Shown: positions 9,599 through 22,535, numbered from the stretch's first letter. The stretch: 64,000 nt of DNA from Gnetum montanum (GCA_015680685.1 MNCI01033650.1:825737-889736); one strand, 5' to 3'. The notes: generated by a model from the sequence alone, not told the origin. Program-made: numbers and translations.

Positions 9599-10805
9599 TT
9601 TAGACATGAGTTCCATGAGTCCAAAAGCTCTCCCACATAAAGTATGAAAGTTGCAAAAAAATGCTTTTCATCTCCAACACAACTTTTAGCCAAGACCAAT
9701 AGCTACGCTACGCTATGCTACATAGCATAGCACAGCGTAGCAAGTAGCCAATTACACTTCACCAATATGTTTAATAGCGTTAGTTTTGCAACACTAGTAC
9801 AGAAGCAGCAAAACATCTTTGGGAAACTCTAGAACTTGTTGACAACAATCTTTCTCACTCTAACATCTCCCTAGAGGAATTAGCAATTTCACTTTGTTTT
9901 GCATGCCCCCCGATCAGCTCCCAAAACATTCCTACTCTTGACCCTGCTTGTGAATGTAGGGAAGATGTAGTCTCATGGTCTCAGGGCATAAGCTCCATTT
10001 TTCTTACGCTATTAGCACACTGGATATTGATGCATGTAGTTTTGACGGTATAAGTCACAGCGTAGCAAAGTTCACATCTAGTATCACACACCTACATGGT
10101 ATGGACATGTTAGCATCTTGTGGGGTCCAGGACATGTGGCATCTAGAACATATTTCTCTCCTCCTCCTGGCCCTATAAATACCCTGGAAAACAACACTCA
10201 AAGGGTTGGCCTTTTTGGCATTGACAAGAGCAGTTAGCTTGTTGGAATTTCTCATTAGCTGGTTAGCTTTTGAGTTAGCTTTTAGAAGGCATAGTTGACA
10301 TTTTTCTAGAGCATTCTAGTTACTTTTGAGCTCTCTGGTTGGCTCTAAACATCCCTTTGTGAGTCAAGCATTTTGACATCCTAGCAAATCGATCAGCAAG
10401 TAGAAGAGACCGTGACTATACTGCTTGGTGTGAGTAGTGTCTCTCTGGTGTCACATAACCTATTGTACACCTTTTCGAACAAAGCAAGGAATCAAATCCG
10501 CAACTTTGAGGTGTTGCATTTTCTCACCTGAGTTTTTTTCACTATCTTCTCATTAAAATTGTTGTTTTGCATTACCTTCATCATTTTGCATTTATTGATC
10601 ATCAATTTATCTTGCACATTTCTCCTTTGCAATGAACATTTACATAAGGTTAAGATACACCAATTAAGTCCCTGTCTAATCAACCAGACTATTCAAGGTG
10701 CCCTGCTTTCGTCTTCTCCAGCACGGCCCTCGCATAGATCTAGGGTTAAACTATTTGCTTGGCAACCTCTCGGTGTTCTAGCCACCAACGTTTTCAGTCG
10801 CTGCA
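9599..10805 (+). repeat. 3' LTR of E0, 5'-truncated
   Basis: From TAGACATGAGTTCCATGAGTCC onward the sequence matches the E1 LTR (22265 leftward to 21034). The E1 LTR is about 1.9 kb, so the first about 650 bases and the polypurine tract are deleted here. It holds palindromic GCTACGCTATGCTACATAGC sequence at 9703-9745, a TATAAATA box at 10174-10181, the conserved block around 10680-10745 and an end of the form TTTTCAGTCGCTGCA at 10805. E0 therefore ends at 10805. Confidence 0.8.
10174..10181 (+). promoter_or_regulatory. LTR TATA box of E0
   Basis: CCCTATAAATACCCT; the same motif in the same LTR context is found in E2 (28847-28854) and, reversed, in E1 (21684-21691). It is the expected core promoter of the LTR. 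Confidence 0.6.
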
Positions 10806-13800
10806 TCCTCAAGATAGTTTTACATGGAATGGGCTTCACCAACATTAGTTACAACTCAAAACACTACACAATTTATCCCCAGAGGGTTTACAATAAGGGT
10901 GGTCTACTAGAGAACCCCAACAAGGAAGTTCCTCTGAAGCCCCAAAAAGCTGAGTGAGTACATAAGATCATGCCTTGCTTACAAGAAGAAACATCAACAA
11001 CACGGCCTCACATAGGAGGTTCCATGAATTTCACCTCGATAACAACATTCTATCTCTACAGAAACCGCAAGAGTTAATGAACATGGGGCAACTGCTAGGA
11101 AGAAGTCCCAAACATCAACTACTCCTAGGTCCCAAATAGGAGACAACCGTCTCAATACCACCTACCTTATTATTTTAGGAACTAAAGAGGGCATCCATCG
11201 AAATGAAGAATAACCCCTCATAGAATTAAAGATTCACCAAGTAATATCATGCTCAAATTTGCTATCCCACCAAGGAGGTGAGAACACAAACATGAATTAA
11301 CATTACACTAGAGACATGGGACAATACATTAGGGAGGGACTATGTGATACATCAGTGTACATAAGGGATAGAGTACACAAGAAAATTCAGCAAGACACCA
11401 TAACCTATTAGGCACAATGAGTTCCCTATCATGGAATCACATCATAGACCATGAAATCACCAATGAGTCCCAAGCCATGAGAGTGCACCATGGCCCTCAG
11501 AAGCACCAAAAGTAATCGATCATGAAAGCATGTCCACATGCATAATCATTAGAAGCCCCTAATCATGAGAGCATTGGCTCAAGTGTTTTGAGCACATTCA
11601 AGCCCACCAAGCAAGGCCACCAAGAGAAGTTACGATTTCTGTATCTGTAACGTCCTTTATTCAATGATGGACCATCTTCCCAACATTTGCAAAACTACTC
11701 CACGATTGCATACAACATGGAAGAGTGAGTCTAGGTGCCAATACACAGAAAGCAACTCTACTCCATAGCTAGACATCACAACATCACATTGATTTGAATT
11801 TCATTCTACCATTGTAATTCACAAGGCGACAATGAACCATCCACTATCAAGATCAAGCACATCGAACCAATTTGTTTGTATTTTAGGCTACATACCATCA
11901 TCAATCATCTGTGGAAAAGATCTTTTCTAGTCCAAGAACACAAGAGAAAGTGTTCACAAGATTTGTTCTATCTCAAGGACGTTCACCAAAGCACACACCA
12001 TCTAGGCATGCCAACATCACTAAGAACACGTGGCACCAGTTCAAGAGCACAATGAGTAAGGACATGCCTTGGATTGTTCATTACAACATTGTATTGCAAC
12101 TAAAGAATTTTCCATGAGGTTTTTAGTAGAATTATACATCAAGGCACAAAGGTCTTTTACAACATATAGCAATGGTTCTTCAAAACAAGCACTAGGAAAA
12201 CACCATACATCAAGCTTGGCCTTGTCATAGGGTGTGGCATAGGCCTACAATGAGAAGACAATTGAGTCACATAGGGCAATACATCTAGCACTTTTGAGTG
12301 CATACAGTCAAATCAAGAATATCACAAGGATACATTTCACACACCCAAGGATAGGAATACATTTTAATGAGAACATACATGATATTTGGGAATGCTACCC
12401 AAGCCTAAAAGGCTATAGGAAAAACTACCCAAGACCACCCTAGGTTGAAGGATTTAGGCCACTAGGAGCATACCATGAAAGAATCATGTTGTTCTGATAA
12501 AAACCTATCTCTGTCACGAAGCATAAATGATCATCTATCACACTACACCACTATCTCAAAACATACATGATCAACCATCACACTGAATCCATTTCTTGAC
12601 TACCATCAAACAAAAATGATTCAGGACATGAATGTAATGATCGAATAACAAAACATGCCAACTAAGTATCCACCACCTACCCTAGTGGGACCTCAATGCA
12701 TTGGCCACTCCTAGGCCATTAGTATCTGGCATGGCCAAGGATACCATTTCAGGCCATTTGCTAGCCCAATATCTATAGGGTCTAGGACAGATGACCATCC
12801 TCTATTAGTGCTCACCCAACATGGAGAGGTAGACAAATCATAATGTACCTGTTGATTCATCATAGTCAAGGTACTGATAAATCCAAAACCTAGTATTGGG
12901 ATTCTACGACCAATAATTAGTTTGTGAGGGCCTCAAGAGCACATATATTTCCTATAGACATAGTGATTACAAAATCAACTTAGGTCACCACTGGCTACAT
13001 CTTTGTACTTGTGCTACCTGCAAACACTGAGACAAAAGCTCAGAAACGTAGAAGTTAGCAAGAACATGATCAACACATTAGCCTCATACAAAACCATCAA
13101 GCATGATCATATAACAAGGTAATATCACTCTTGCACATTATAAAAAGAAAGACCTTAGAAACATACATAGAGATCAATCATGCAAAACATTGATGGGTTA
13201 ATTAGATACACTCAACAAACAATTTCATCATGAGGCACACCTAAAGAGAGCTAGCACAGTCTCAAAATTGCAAGATTCATATACAACAATCATTCCCAAC
13301 CACTAACATTAGTTTCAACCAGGATCAAAATCTCAACATAATCATAAAATGCATGGGCAATAGAGAATAATCATCTCAACTCAAAAACAAGGTGAAAGAC
13401 CTAGGTCTATCCAATAATAGGTCTGCATAAAACCAATTCTCACCACATGAGAAACATCATGGAGGATGCATCCACAAAAAATACTCTCATCAAAAGAGTT
13501 GTGGTCTCAACAAGAAACTACAAGAGGATGACTGACACTAGTAGTCTTCGAATCAAAGTGACCAAGAAATGTTACCAATCAAAGGAGTGATGCCACAAAC
13601 CCAAGGGCAACACAACCAGCTCAAACATGGGAGCATAACTTGCAATGATGAACAAGGGAAAACATGCCTCATGCACAAGAAGTTGTCAAATAAGAAAACA
13701 AGAATTTGGCTTTGGGATGGCACAAATAGCCTCAAAATGCATCATCAATGTTCCTGACAATAAGTCATCATACCACGTAGAACACCAAGCCTTGCGTTAC

Positions 13801-14530
13801 GAATGATAGACACGATGAAGATAACACACATGCAAAATTTGAAAGTACAACCAAGAAGATAGGCATACACAAATAGAAAAACATACAATCACAAACACAA
13901 GTGTACAAAGTCTACCAACAATGATCTTAATCCACCCAAAACAAGGCTCACCAAGAGCACATGTTCGAAGGCCCTCCATACTAAGGTACCTAGGAACCAT
14001 CTTGTCCCAATTTGTATTTTCCCATACTCACTGTATCTAGGATGAGTGGGAGTGCAAGGATATTATATCTAGAAGAATTCAACAAATTCCATCTCAAACA
14101 TGTCTTCTGGGTGGAAACTAAAGTAGAGACTTGGTCCGATTCATCCCAGATGAATCACTCGAGACCAAAGATGAGAGCTCCTTGAGCAACAAAATTCTTG
14201 AGTTGCCAATAGAACTCCTCTCTACCATTTCACATACAATCACAACTAGTTCAACTACAAGTAAACAAGTGGAGGACATCATCACAATGCAATCATATAC
14301 ATCCTCAAGTAGAGAAACATACATCAGTTGCTCACAATTTAGCATCTATCCCCACATGAAGAACGTAGAACATTAACATAAGGAAACTCTTCAAAGAATA
14401 CATAAGGATATGATCCTAGATCACCAAGGTATCACTCCGAAGGGATCATTAATAAAAAAACCTCAATGGAGTAACACAACCAAATATCACATGCATATCC
14501 CAACACAATTTTAAAAATACTATGATACCA
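10806..14530 (-). mobile_element. Internal region of copia-like element Z, no coding domain seen
   Basis: AC-rich sequence 3.7 kb long, with no frame above about 80 codons and no recognisable gag, protease, RT or integrase motif on either strand. Its right end is a Ty1/copia-type primer-binding site adjoining the LTR at 14531, so on the minus strand it reads as the internal part of a retrotransposon. The left end is cut by the LTR of E0 at 10805; the 3' LTR is not in the window. Either a non-autonomous (LARD-like) element or a very decayed one. Confidence 0.5.
14519..14530 (-). promoter_or_regulatory. Primer-binding site of element Z (initiator tRNA-Met type)
   Basis: On the minus strand the LTR end GTTACACA is followed by TGGTATCATAG, close to the common plant copia primer site TGGTATCAGAGC complementary to initiator tRNA-Met. 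Confidence 0.7.
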
Positions 14531-15019
14531 TGTGTAACAAAGTTGCCCAGACATTTTCTAGCACCCCAAGGAATTCCCTAAATTCTGATGGATCTAGAGA
14601 GAAATACCTAGGGAATACGCCTCGAGTGAGCCAACAACTCAGGAGTGAGTGTAAGAAGAATCACAAATTCTTAACATATATGGCAGCACACCTCATGGAG
14701 GGAAAAAACTCCAAAACATGGACCATGCAAAGAAGCACACAAACACCCTTGTAGACAACATTGGTGGTAGGGGAAATGGTGCACCTACAAGGGAAGGTGC
14801 CTCACCCCTAGATCCCTCATGATCTAGTACAAGGTATGGCCTGGAACCACACCAAAACTATCCAGTCTTAGTTGCCTACATATCTATGACCATCATAGAA
14901 TCAGGGCCATGTAGTTCTCCTCGATGAGAAGGGAATGAAGAGGACTTAGAAGAGAGTTACAATATGAGGATGTCCTATTGCTAGCTTGGTACCGCCAAGC
15001 TAGGGTGGGTTTTCTAACA
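14531..15019 (-). repeat. LTR of copia-like element Z
   Basis: The 489-bp stretch starts TGTTAGAAAACCC on the minus strand at 15019 and ends GTTACACA at 14531, next to the primer-binding site. A short hairpin GCTAGCTTGGTACCGCCAAGCTAGG lies near the start. Its right edge adjoins the minisatellite directly, so element Z inserted in the repeat array or at its edge. Confidence 0.72.
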
Positions 15020-18000
15020 CTCAAGAGTCACCTGAGGGCACCTCAAACTATTCCATGTCCCCCAAACAATGGGGAGAGCCCTGGAGAACCACCACCTTGA
15101 GACATCTCTCACACTGAAGGAGGTTGCTCTGAGGGAGAGCGCTCTCCATGAGGGCACCCTCTGAGAGGGAGATCTAAACGAGGGTGCTCTCAAGGAGAAC
15201 ACTCTCACATGCATAGCGTAAGGCACTCTTGGGGAAGGTTCTCTCAAAGAGAATGCTCTTCAAAAGGCTACTCTAATGGAGGGCACTCTCAAGGAGGGCA
15301 CTTTCACAGAGAACATTTTTAAGAAGGAAAATCTCGAAGAAGGTGTCCTCAGGGAGACCACTCTTAGGGGGGGCGTTCTCAAGGAGGACACTCTTAGGAA
15401 GGGTGCTCTCCAAAAGAACACTCTCAACCAGGGTGCTCTTAAGGTGAACACCATCACGTGCATAACGAAAGGTGCTCTCATGGACAACACCCTCATGGAG
15501 GTCACTCTCAAGGAGAATACTCTCATAGAGGCCACTCCAATGGAGGTTTCTCTCAGGGAGAATGTTCTTGGGCAGGGCACTCTCAATGAGGGCACTCTTC
15601 GACAAAACACTCTCAATGAGGGTGCTCCAAGGATAATGCTCTTTGCAAGGGCACTCTCAAAGAGAACGCTCTTTGGAAGGATGCTCTAATGGAGGATGCT
15701 CTCAAGAAGAATTCTCTTGTGGAGGGCAATCTCATGGAGAATGCTCTTAAAGGGGACATTCTCAAGGAGGGTGTTACAAAGGAGACCACTCTTAAGGAGG
15801 GTGTTACAAAGGAGACCACTCTTAAGGAGGGCATTCTAATGGAGGGTTCTCTCTAAGGAAACACTCTCAACAAGGGCACTCTCGAGGAGAACACTCTCAT
15901 GAGCATAATGCAAGGTGCTCTCAAGGAGAATGCTCTGAGGGACGTCACTTTGAGGGAGATTGCTCTCCATGAGGGTGCCCTCCGAGAGGGAGCTCTCAAT
16001 GAGGGTGCTCTCAAGGAGAACACTATTACATGTGGAGTGCAAGGCACTCTCAGGGAAAGTTCTCTCAAGGAGAAAAATCTTTGAAAGGCCGCTCTAATGA
16101 AGGAGGCTCTCAAGGAGAACGCTCTTAGGGAGGGTGCTCTTAGGGAGGGTGCTCTCATGGAGAATGCTCTTAAGGAGTATGCTCTCAAGGAGGGCAATCT
16201 CAAGGGGACTTATCTCAAGGAGGGAGTTCTTATGGAGGGTACTCTTAGGAAGGGTTCTCTCTGACAAAACGCTCTCAACAAGGATTCTCTCAAGGAGAAC
16301 ACTCACACAAGGGCACAAGGTGCTCTCATCAAGGGCACTCTCAAGAATAACACTCTTCTAGAGGTAGATCTAATGTAGAAAGATCTAAAGGAGAATGCTC
16401 TTAGGGAGGGAACTCTCATAGAGAATGGTCTTAATGAGGACACTATCAACAATGGTGTCCTAAGGGAGATAGCTCTTAGGTAGGGTGTTCTTAGGGAGGG
16501 CACTCTTACCAAGGGCACTCTCCAAAAGAATGCTCTCAATGAGGGCACTCTTGAGGTGAACACTCTCACATGTGTAACACAAGGTGCTCTCATGGATAAT
16601 GCTCTCATGGAGGACGCTCTTAAGAAGAACGCTATCATGGAGGCCACTCTCACAAAGAATGCTCTTAGGGAGGGCACTCTTTGAAAAAATGCTCTCAATG
16701 AGGGTGCTCTAGGGAGAACGCTCCTGGTGAGGGCCCTCTTAAAAAGAATGCTCTTTGGAATGAAACTCTAATGGAGGGCACTCTAAAGGAGAACACTATC
16801 AAGGAGGGTGATCTCACATAGAATGATCTTAAGGAGGACGCTCTTAAGGAGGGCATTCCCAAGAAGATCGATCTGAAGGAGGGTGTTCTAATGAAGGTAA
16901 ACCTCCAAGAGAATAATCTCAACAAGTGCACTCTTGAGGAGAACACTCACGTGTGTAACGCAAGGTGCTCCTAGGGAGAATGCTCTAAGAGAGGTCACTC
17001 TAAGGAAGAGTGCTCTTTGGGAGGGAGTCCTCCGAGAGGGAGCTCTCAATGATGGTGTTCTTAAGGAGAACAATTTCATGTGCATATCACAAGGCACTCT
17101 CAAGGAAGGCACTCTCGAGGAGAGTGATCTTCGAAAGGCTACTCCAATGGAGGGTGCTCTCAGGGAGAGTGATCTCACTGAGAATGTTCTTAAGATGGAC
17201 AGTCTCGAGGAGGGCGTCCTCAATGAGATCACTCTTAGGGAGGGCACTCTTAAGAAGGGCACTCTCTGAAAGAATGATCTCAATGAGGGTACTCTCGAGG
17301 TGATTACTATCATGTGTGTAATGCAGGGTGATCTCATGGACAACACTCTCATGGAGAGTGCTCTCAAGGAGAACGCTCTTACAGAGGTCACTCCAACAGA
17401 CGCCTCTCTCAAGGAGAATGCTCTTGGGGATGGTGCTCTCAACGAGGGCACATTTTGACAAAACACTCTCAACAAGGGTGCTTCAAGGAGAGCGCTCTTA
17501 GTGAGGGCACTCTCAAAAAGAACTCTCTTCGAAAGGCCACTCTAACAGAGGGCGATTTTAAGAAGAATGCTCTCATGGAGGGCGATCTCACGGAGAACGC
17601 TGTTAAAGGAGATGTTCTCAAGGAGGGCATCACTAGGGAGACCACTCTCAAGGAGGATGTTCTACTAGAAAGTTCTCTCCAAGAGATCACTCTCAACAAG
17701 GGTACTTTAGAGGAGAACACTCTTACGTGCTTAACCCAAGGTGCTCTCACGGAGAACAATCTGAGGGAGCTCGCTCTAAGGGAGAGCACTCTTCGGGAGG
17801 GCATCCTCTAAGAGGGAGCTCTCAACAAGGGTGCTCTCAAGGAGAACACTCTCCAAAATGCCACTCCCATGAAGAAAGCTCTCAAGAAAAATGCTCTCGA
17901 GGAGGGCATTCTCACGAAGAACGTTCTTAAGGAGGATGCTCTCAAGTAGAACATCCTTAGGAAGACCACTCTCAAGGAGGGTGTTCTAATGGAGGGTGCT

Positions 18001-21000
18001 CTCAAAGAGAATGCTCTTAAAAAGGGAAATCCTTAGGAGAACACTCTCATGTGTGAAACACAAGCTGGTCTCAAAGAGAATGCTCTTAGGGAGGTTGCTC
18101 TAAGGGAGATCGATCTCTATGAGGGTACCCTCTAAGAGGGAGCTCTTAAACAGGATGCTCTTGAGGAGAACACTCTCACATAAGGAGCACAATGTACTAT
18201 TAGGGAAGACACTCTCAAGGAGAATAATCTTCAAAAAGGCCGCTCTAACGGAGGAGGCTGCCAAGGAGAAAGCTCTTAGGGAGGGTGCTCTTGGGGAGGG
18301 CACTCTCATAGAAGACACTCTTAAAGAGGATGCCCTCAAGGAGGGAATCCTTAGGGAGACTAATTGTAGGAATGACATTCTCATGGAGGGAACTCTTAGG
18401 AAGGGTGCTCTTTGAAAAAAATTCTCAATGAGGATTCTCTTGAAGAGAACACTAACACAAGGGCATAAGGTGCTCTCATGGAGGCAACTCTCAATGAGAA
18501 GGCTCTCCCAAAGGAAGATCTAACAAAGAAATATCTTAGGGATAACGTTCTAAGGGAGCACACTCTCATGGAGAATTCTCTTAAGGAGAATGCTATCAAC
18601 GATGGTGTCCTCAGGGAGAAAACTCTGAGAGAGGGCATTCTCAGGGAGGGCACTCTTAGAAAGGGCACTTTCCAAAAGAACACTCTCAATGAGGGTGCTC
18701 TCAAGGTGAACACTCTCACATGTGTAATGCAAGGTGCTCTCATGAAAAACACTCTCATGGAGGGCACTCTAAAGGAGAATGCTCTCATGGAGGCTGCTCT
18801 AACGAAGGCCACTCTTAGCAAGAATGCTATTGGGAAGGGCACTCTAAAGGAGGGGACTCTTTGATAAAATGCCCTCAACAAGGGTGCTCCAAGGATAATG
18901 CTCCCAGTGATGGCCCTCTCAAAGAGAATGCTATATAGAAGGCTACTCTAACGGAGGGTGCTCTCAAGGAGAATGCTCTCAGGGAGGGTGTCCCCAATGA
19001 GATCGATCTTAAGAAGGGTGTTCTAATGTAGGGTGCTCTCTAAGAGAATGCTCTCAACAAGGGTGCTCTTGAGCAGAACACTCTCACATGCGTAATGCAA
19101 GGTGCTCTCAGGGATAACACTCTGAGGAAGGTCACTCTAAGGGAGAGCACTCTTTGAAAGGGAACCCTCTAAGAGGGAGCTCTCGAAGAGGGCGCTCTTG
19201 AGGAGAACACTCTCATGGACAATGCTTTCATGGATGGCACTCTCAAGGAAAATGCTCTTGTGGAGGCCACTCTAATAAAGAATACTCTTAGGGAGAATGC
19301 TCTTGAGGAGGGAACTCTCAACGAGGGAACTCTTTGAAAAAGTGCTCTCAATAAGGGAGCTCCAGGGAGAACGCTCACAGTGAGTGTTCTCTCAAAGAGA
19401 ATGCTCTTTAGAAGGCTAATCTAATGATGGGCACCATTAAGAAGAATGCTCTCATGGAGGGCATTCTTAAGGAGGACGCTCTCAAGGAGGGCATTTCCAT
19501 GGAGACCACTTTGGAGGACATTCTAATGGAGGGTTCTCTCCAAGAGAATGCTCTCAACAAGGGCACTCTTGAGGAGAAAGATCTCACATGCGTAACGCAA
19601 GGTGCTCTGAGGGAGAATTCTCTAAGGGAGGTCACTCTAAGGGATAGTGCTCTCCATGAGAGAGCTCTCAATGAGGGCACTATCAAGGACAACACTCTCA
19701 TGTGCAAAGTTCAAGGCACTCTTAGGGAAGGTGCTCTCATAGAGAAAAATCTTCAAAAGGCTACTCTAATGGAGGAGGCTCTAAAGGAGAACATTGTTAG
19801 GGAGGGCACTCTCAGGGAGGTCACTCTCATAGAGAATGCTCTCAAGAAGGATGCTCTCAAGGAGGGCATCCTCAAGGAGACTAATCTTAGGAAGGGAATT
19901 CTTAAAGAGGGCACTCTTAGAAAGTGTGCTCTCTGATAGAACCCTCTCGATGAGGACACTCTCAAGATGAACACTCACACGAGGGTGCAAGGTGCTCTCA
20001 TGTACGGTGCTCTCAAGGAAAATGCTCTTGCGAAGGTAGATCTAACGTAGAATTCTCTTAGGGTGCTCTCATAGAGAACGCTCTTAAGGAGGATGCTATC
20101 GAGGATGGTATCTTCAGGGAGGGAATTCTTACGAAGGGCACTCTTAGGAAGGGCACTCTCCCAAAGAATGCTATCAATGAAGGCGATCTTACGGTAAAAA
20201 CTCATGTGCATAACGCATGGTGCTCTCATTGACAATGCTCTCATGGAAAATGCTCTCAAAGAGAATGCACTGAAGGAGAACACTATCATGGAGGCTACTC
20301 CAACAAAGGCCACTCTCAGGAAGAATGCTCTTGTGAAGGGGCACTCTTCGACAGAATGCTCTCAATGAGGGTGCTTCAAGGAGAATGCTCCTGGAAAGGG
20401 CCCTCTCAAAGAGAATGCTCTATGGAAGGCTGCTCTAATGGAGGGCACTCCCAAGGAGAATGCTCTTAGGTAGGGTGTCCCTAGTGAGACCAATATCATT
20501 GAGGGAATGCTAATGGATGGAAATCTCCAAGAGATTGTTCTCAACAAGGGTGCTCTCGAGGAGAATACTCTGACATGTGTAATGCAAGGTGCTCTTGGGG
20601 AGAATGCTCTAAGGGACAGTGCCCTCCAAGAGGGTGCCCTTTGAGAGGGAGCTCTCAACAAGGGCACTCTCAAAGAGAAAACTCTCACGTGTGTAGTGCA
20701 AGATACTCTCGAGGAAGGCACTCTTAAGGAGAACACTCTCTGAAAGGTTGCTCTAACGGAGGGTGCTCTCAGGGAGGGCACTCTCATGTAGAACATTCTT
20801 AAGAAGGATGGTCTTGAGGTGGGTGTCCTTAGGGAGATCACTCTTAGGGAAGGTGTACTCAGGGAGGGCACTCTTAGGAAGGGTTCTCTTTAAAAGAATG
20901 CTCTCAACGAGGGCACTCTGAAGGAGAACACTCTCAGGGAGAATGCTCTCAAGGAGGGCACTCTCATAGAGAACAATCTTAAGGAGGATACTATTGACGA

Positions 21001-21033
21001 TGGTGCCCTTAGGGAGATAGCTCTCAGGGAGGG
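15020..21033 (+). repeat. 15-bp minisatellite (about 6 kb) with pentapeptide-like frame and ~1 kb higher-order pattern
   Basis: Roughly 400 imperfect copies of a 15-bp unit approximating GCTCTCAAGGAGAAY or RCTCTTAGGGAGGGY. On the plus strand it reads x-Leu-x-Glu-Asn/Gly (for example ALKENTLMEG). Positions 6 and 15 alternate C/T, synonymous only in this frame. The runs are broken at intervals by a spacer of the type ACATGCGTAACGCAAGGT (TCVTQG), at least 20 times, and spacer pairs about 115-130 bp apart recur at about 15893, 16946, 18045, 19583 and 20568. The plus frame has stops at recurrent places where other copies have CGA. Frames on both strands stay open for 60-195 codons because the unit length is a multiple of three. 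No promoter or start was identified. A decayed repeat-protein gene or a satellite are both possible. Left edge adjoins LTR Z, right edge LTR E1. Confidence 0.9.
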
Positions 21034-21683
21034 TGTAGAGACTAAAAATATCAGTGGCTAGAACATTGAGAGGTTACTAGGTAAATAGTTTAACCCTGGA
21101 TCCATGTGAGGGCCATGCTAGGGAAGATAGAAGTAAGGCACCCTGAATGGTCTGGTCGATCAAACAAGGACTTAATCGGTGTAATTTTAACCTTATGTAA
21201 ACATTCATTGCAAAACCAAAACGTGCGAGGTAAATTGATGATCAATAAATGCAAAATGATGAAGGTAATTTAAAACAACGATTTTAATGAGAAGATAATG
21301 AAATAAACTTGGGTGAGAAAATGCACCACCCCAAAGTTGCGGATTTGATTCCTTTCTTTATTTGAAAAGGTGTACAATAGGTTATCAATGCCAGAGAGAC
21401 ACTGCTTACACCGAATAGTATAGTCACAACCTCTTCTACTTGTTGATCAATTTTCTAGGATGTCAAAGTGCTTGACTTAGAAAGGGATGTCCAGAGCCAA
21501 CTAGAGAACTCAAAGATAACTAGAATGCTCAAGAAAAATGCCAACTATTCCTTCTAAGAGCTAACTCAAAAGCCAACCAGCCAACGCAAAAAGCCAACAA
21601 GCCAACTACTCTTGTTAATTCCAAAATGTTAATGCAAAATGCCAACCTAAAAAAGCCAACCCTTTGAGCGTTGTTTGTCGAGG

Positions 21684-21691
21684 TATTTATA
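21684..21691 (-). promoter_or_regulatory. LTR TATA box of E1
   Basis: TATAAATA on the minus strand within GCCCTATAAATACC, at the place equivalent to the E0 and E2 LTR boxes. Confidence 0.6.
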
Positions 21692-22124
21692 GGGCTAGGA
21701 GGAGGAGAGAAATATGGTCTGGATTCCATGTGTCTTGGACCCCAAAAGATGCTGACATGTCTGTATCGTGTAGGTGTGTGATACTGGACATGAACTTTGC
21801 TATGTTGTGACTTATACGATTGGAATTGCATGCATCGAGATCCAGTGTGCTAATAGCGTAAGAAAAATTCAGCCTGTCCCCTAGGACTACGTCTTCCCTG
21901 CCTTCACAAGCAGGGTCAAGCATAGGAACAATGTTTTGGGAGCTAATCATGGGGCATGCAAAACAAAGTGAAATTGCTGATTCTGCCAGGGAGATGCTAG
22001 AGTGAGGAAGATTGTTGTTAATAAGTTCTAGAGCTCCTTGAAGACGTCTTGCTACTTCTATGCTAGTGTTGCACAACTAACACTATTAAACATATTGGCG
22101 TAGTGTAATTGGTTACTTACTATG

Positions 22125-22535
22125 TTGTGCTATGCTATGTAGCGTAGCATAGCATAGCTATTGATCTTGGCTAAAAGTTATGTTGGAGCTAAAAAGCATT
22201 TGTTTACAACTTTCGTCCTTTATGTGGGAGAGATTTTGGACTCATGGAACTCATGTCTAAAACCTTTTCTGTTTTTGCATTGTTTCTATGTTATGCTACG
22301 CTATGTAGCATAGCATAGCATAATGGCTAGCGTATCCTGCTTCCTTGTTTAATTCACCAATTTCTAGCAAGAAAATTTACTCAAGGCCTATGGATTAAGT
22401 GGGGCAAGAAGTTTTAGAGGTTGAAGACTTTTCAAGGTGTCGTTTTCTTATTTGAATCACTTGGCAAGATGGACCTTTCCTCTTTCCTTTTTTTGCTATG
22501 CTATGTTACGCTACATAGCATAGCATAGCATAGAA
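22125..22535. repeat. Palindrome clusters (GCTATGCTACGTAGCATAGC type) in E1 LTR
   Basis: Three near-perfect inverted repeats built from GCTATGCTACGC/TAGCATAGC lie at about 22125-22160, 22285-22325 and 22495-22535. Each can fold into a hairpin. The same motif family is in the E0 and E2 LTRs. Confidence 0.75.

Noticed and set aside
16888-17475. 195-codon minus-strand frame (LRAPS/LRVPS repeats) and many other long frames in the minisatellite
   Set aside because: A 15-bp unit without stop codons leaves several frames open on both strands; length alone is no evidence. Only the plus frame shows synonymous-type variation.
15020-21033. Canonical pentapeptide-repeat (A-D/N-L-x-x) protein
   Set aside because: The unit has Leu every fifth residue, but the residue before it is Ala/Thr and the one before that Asn/Gly, so the canonical register is not met.
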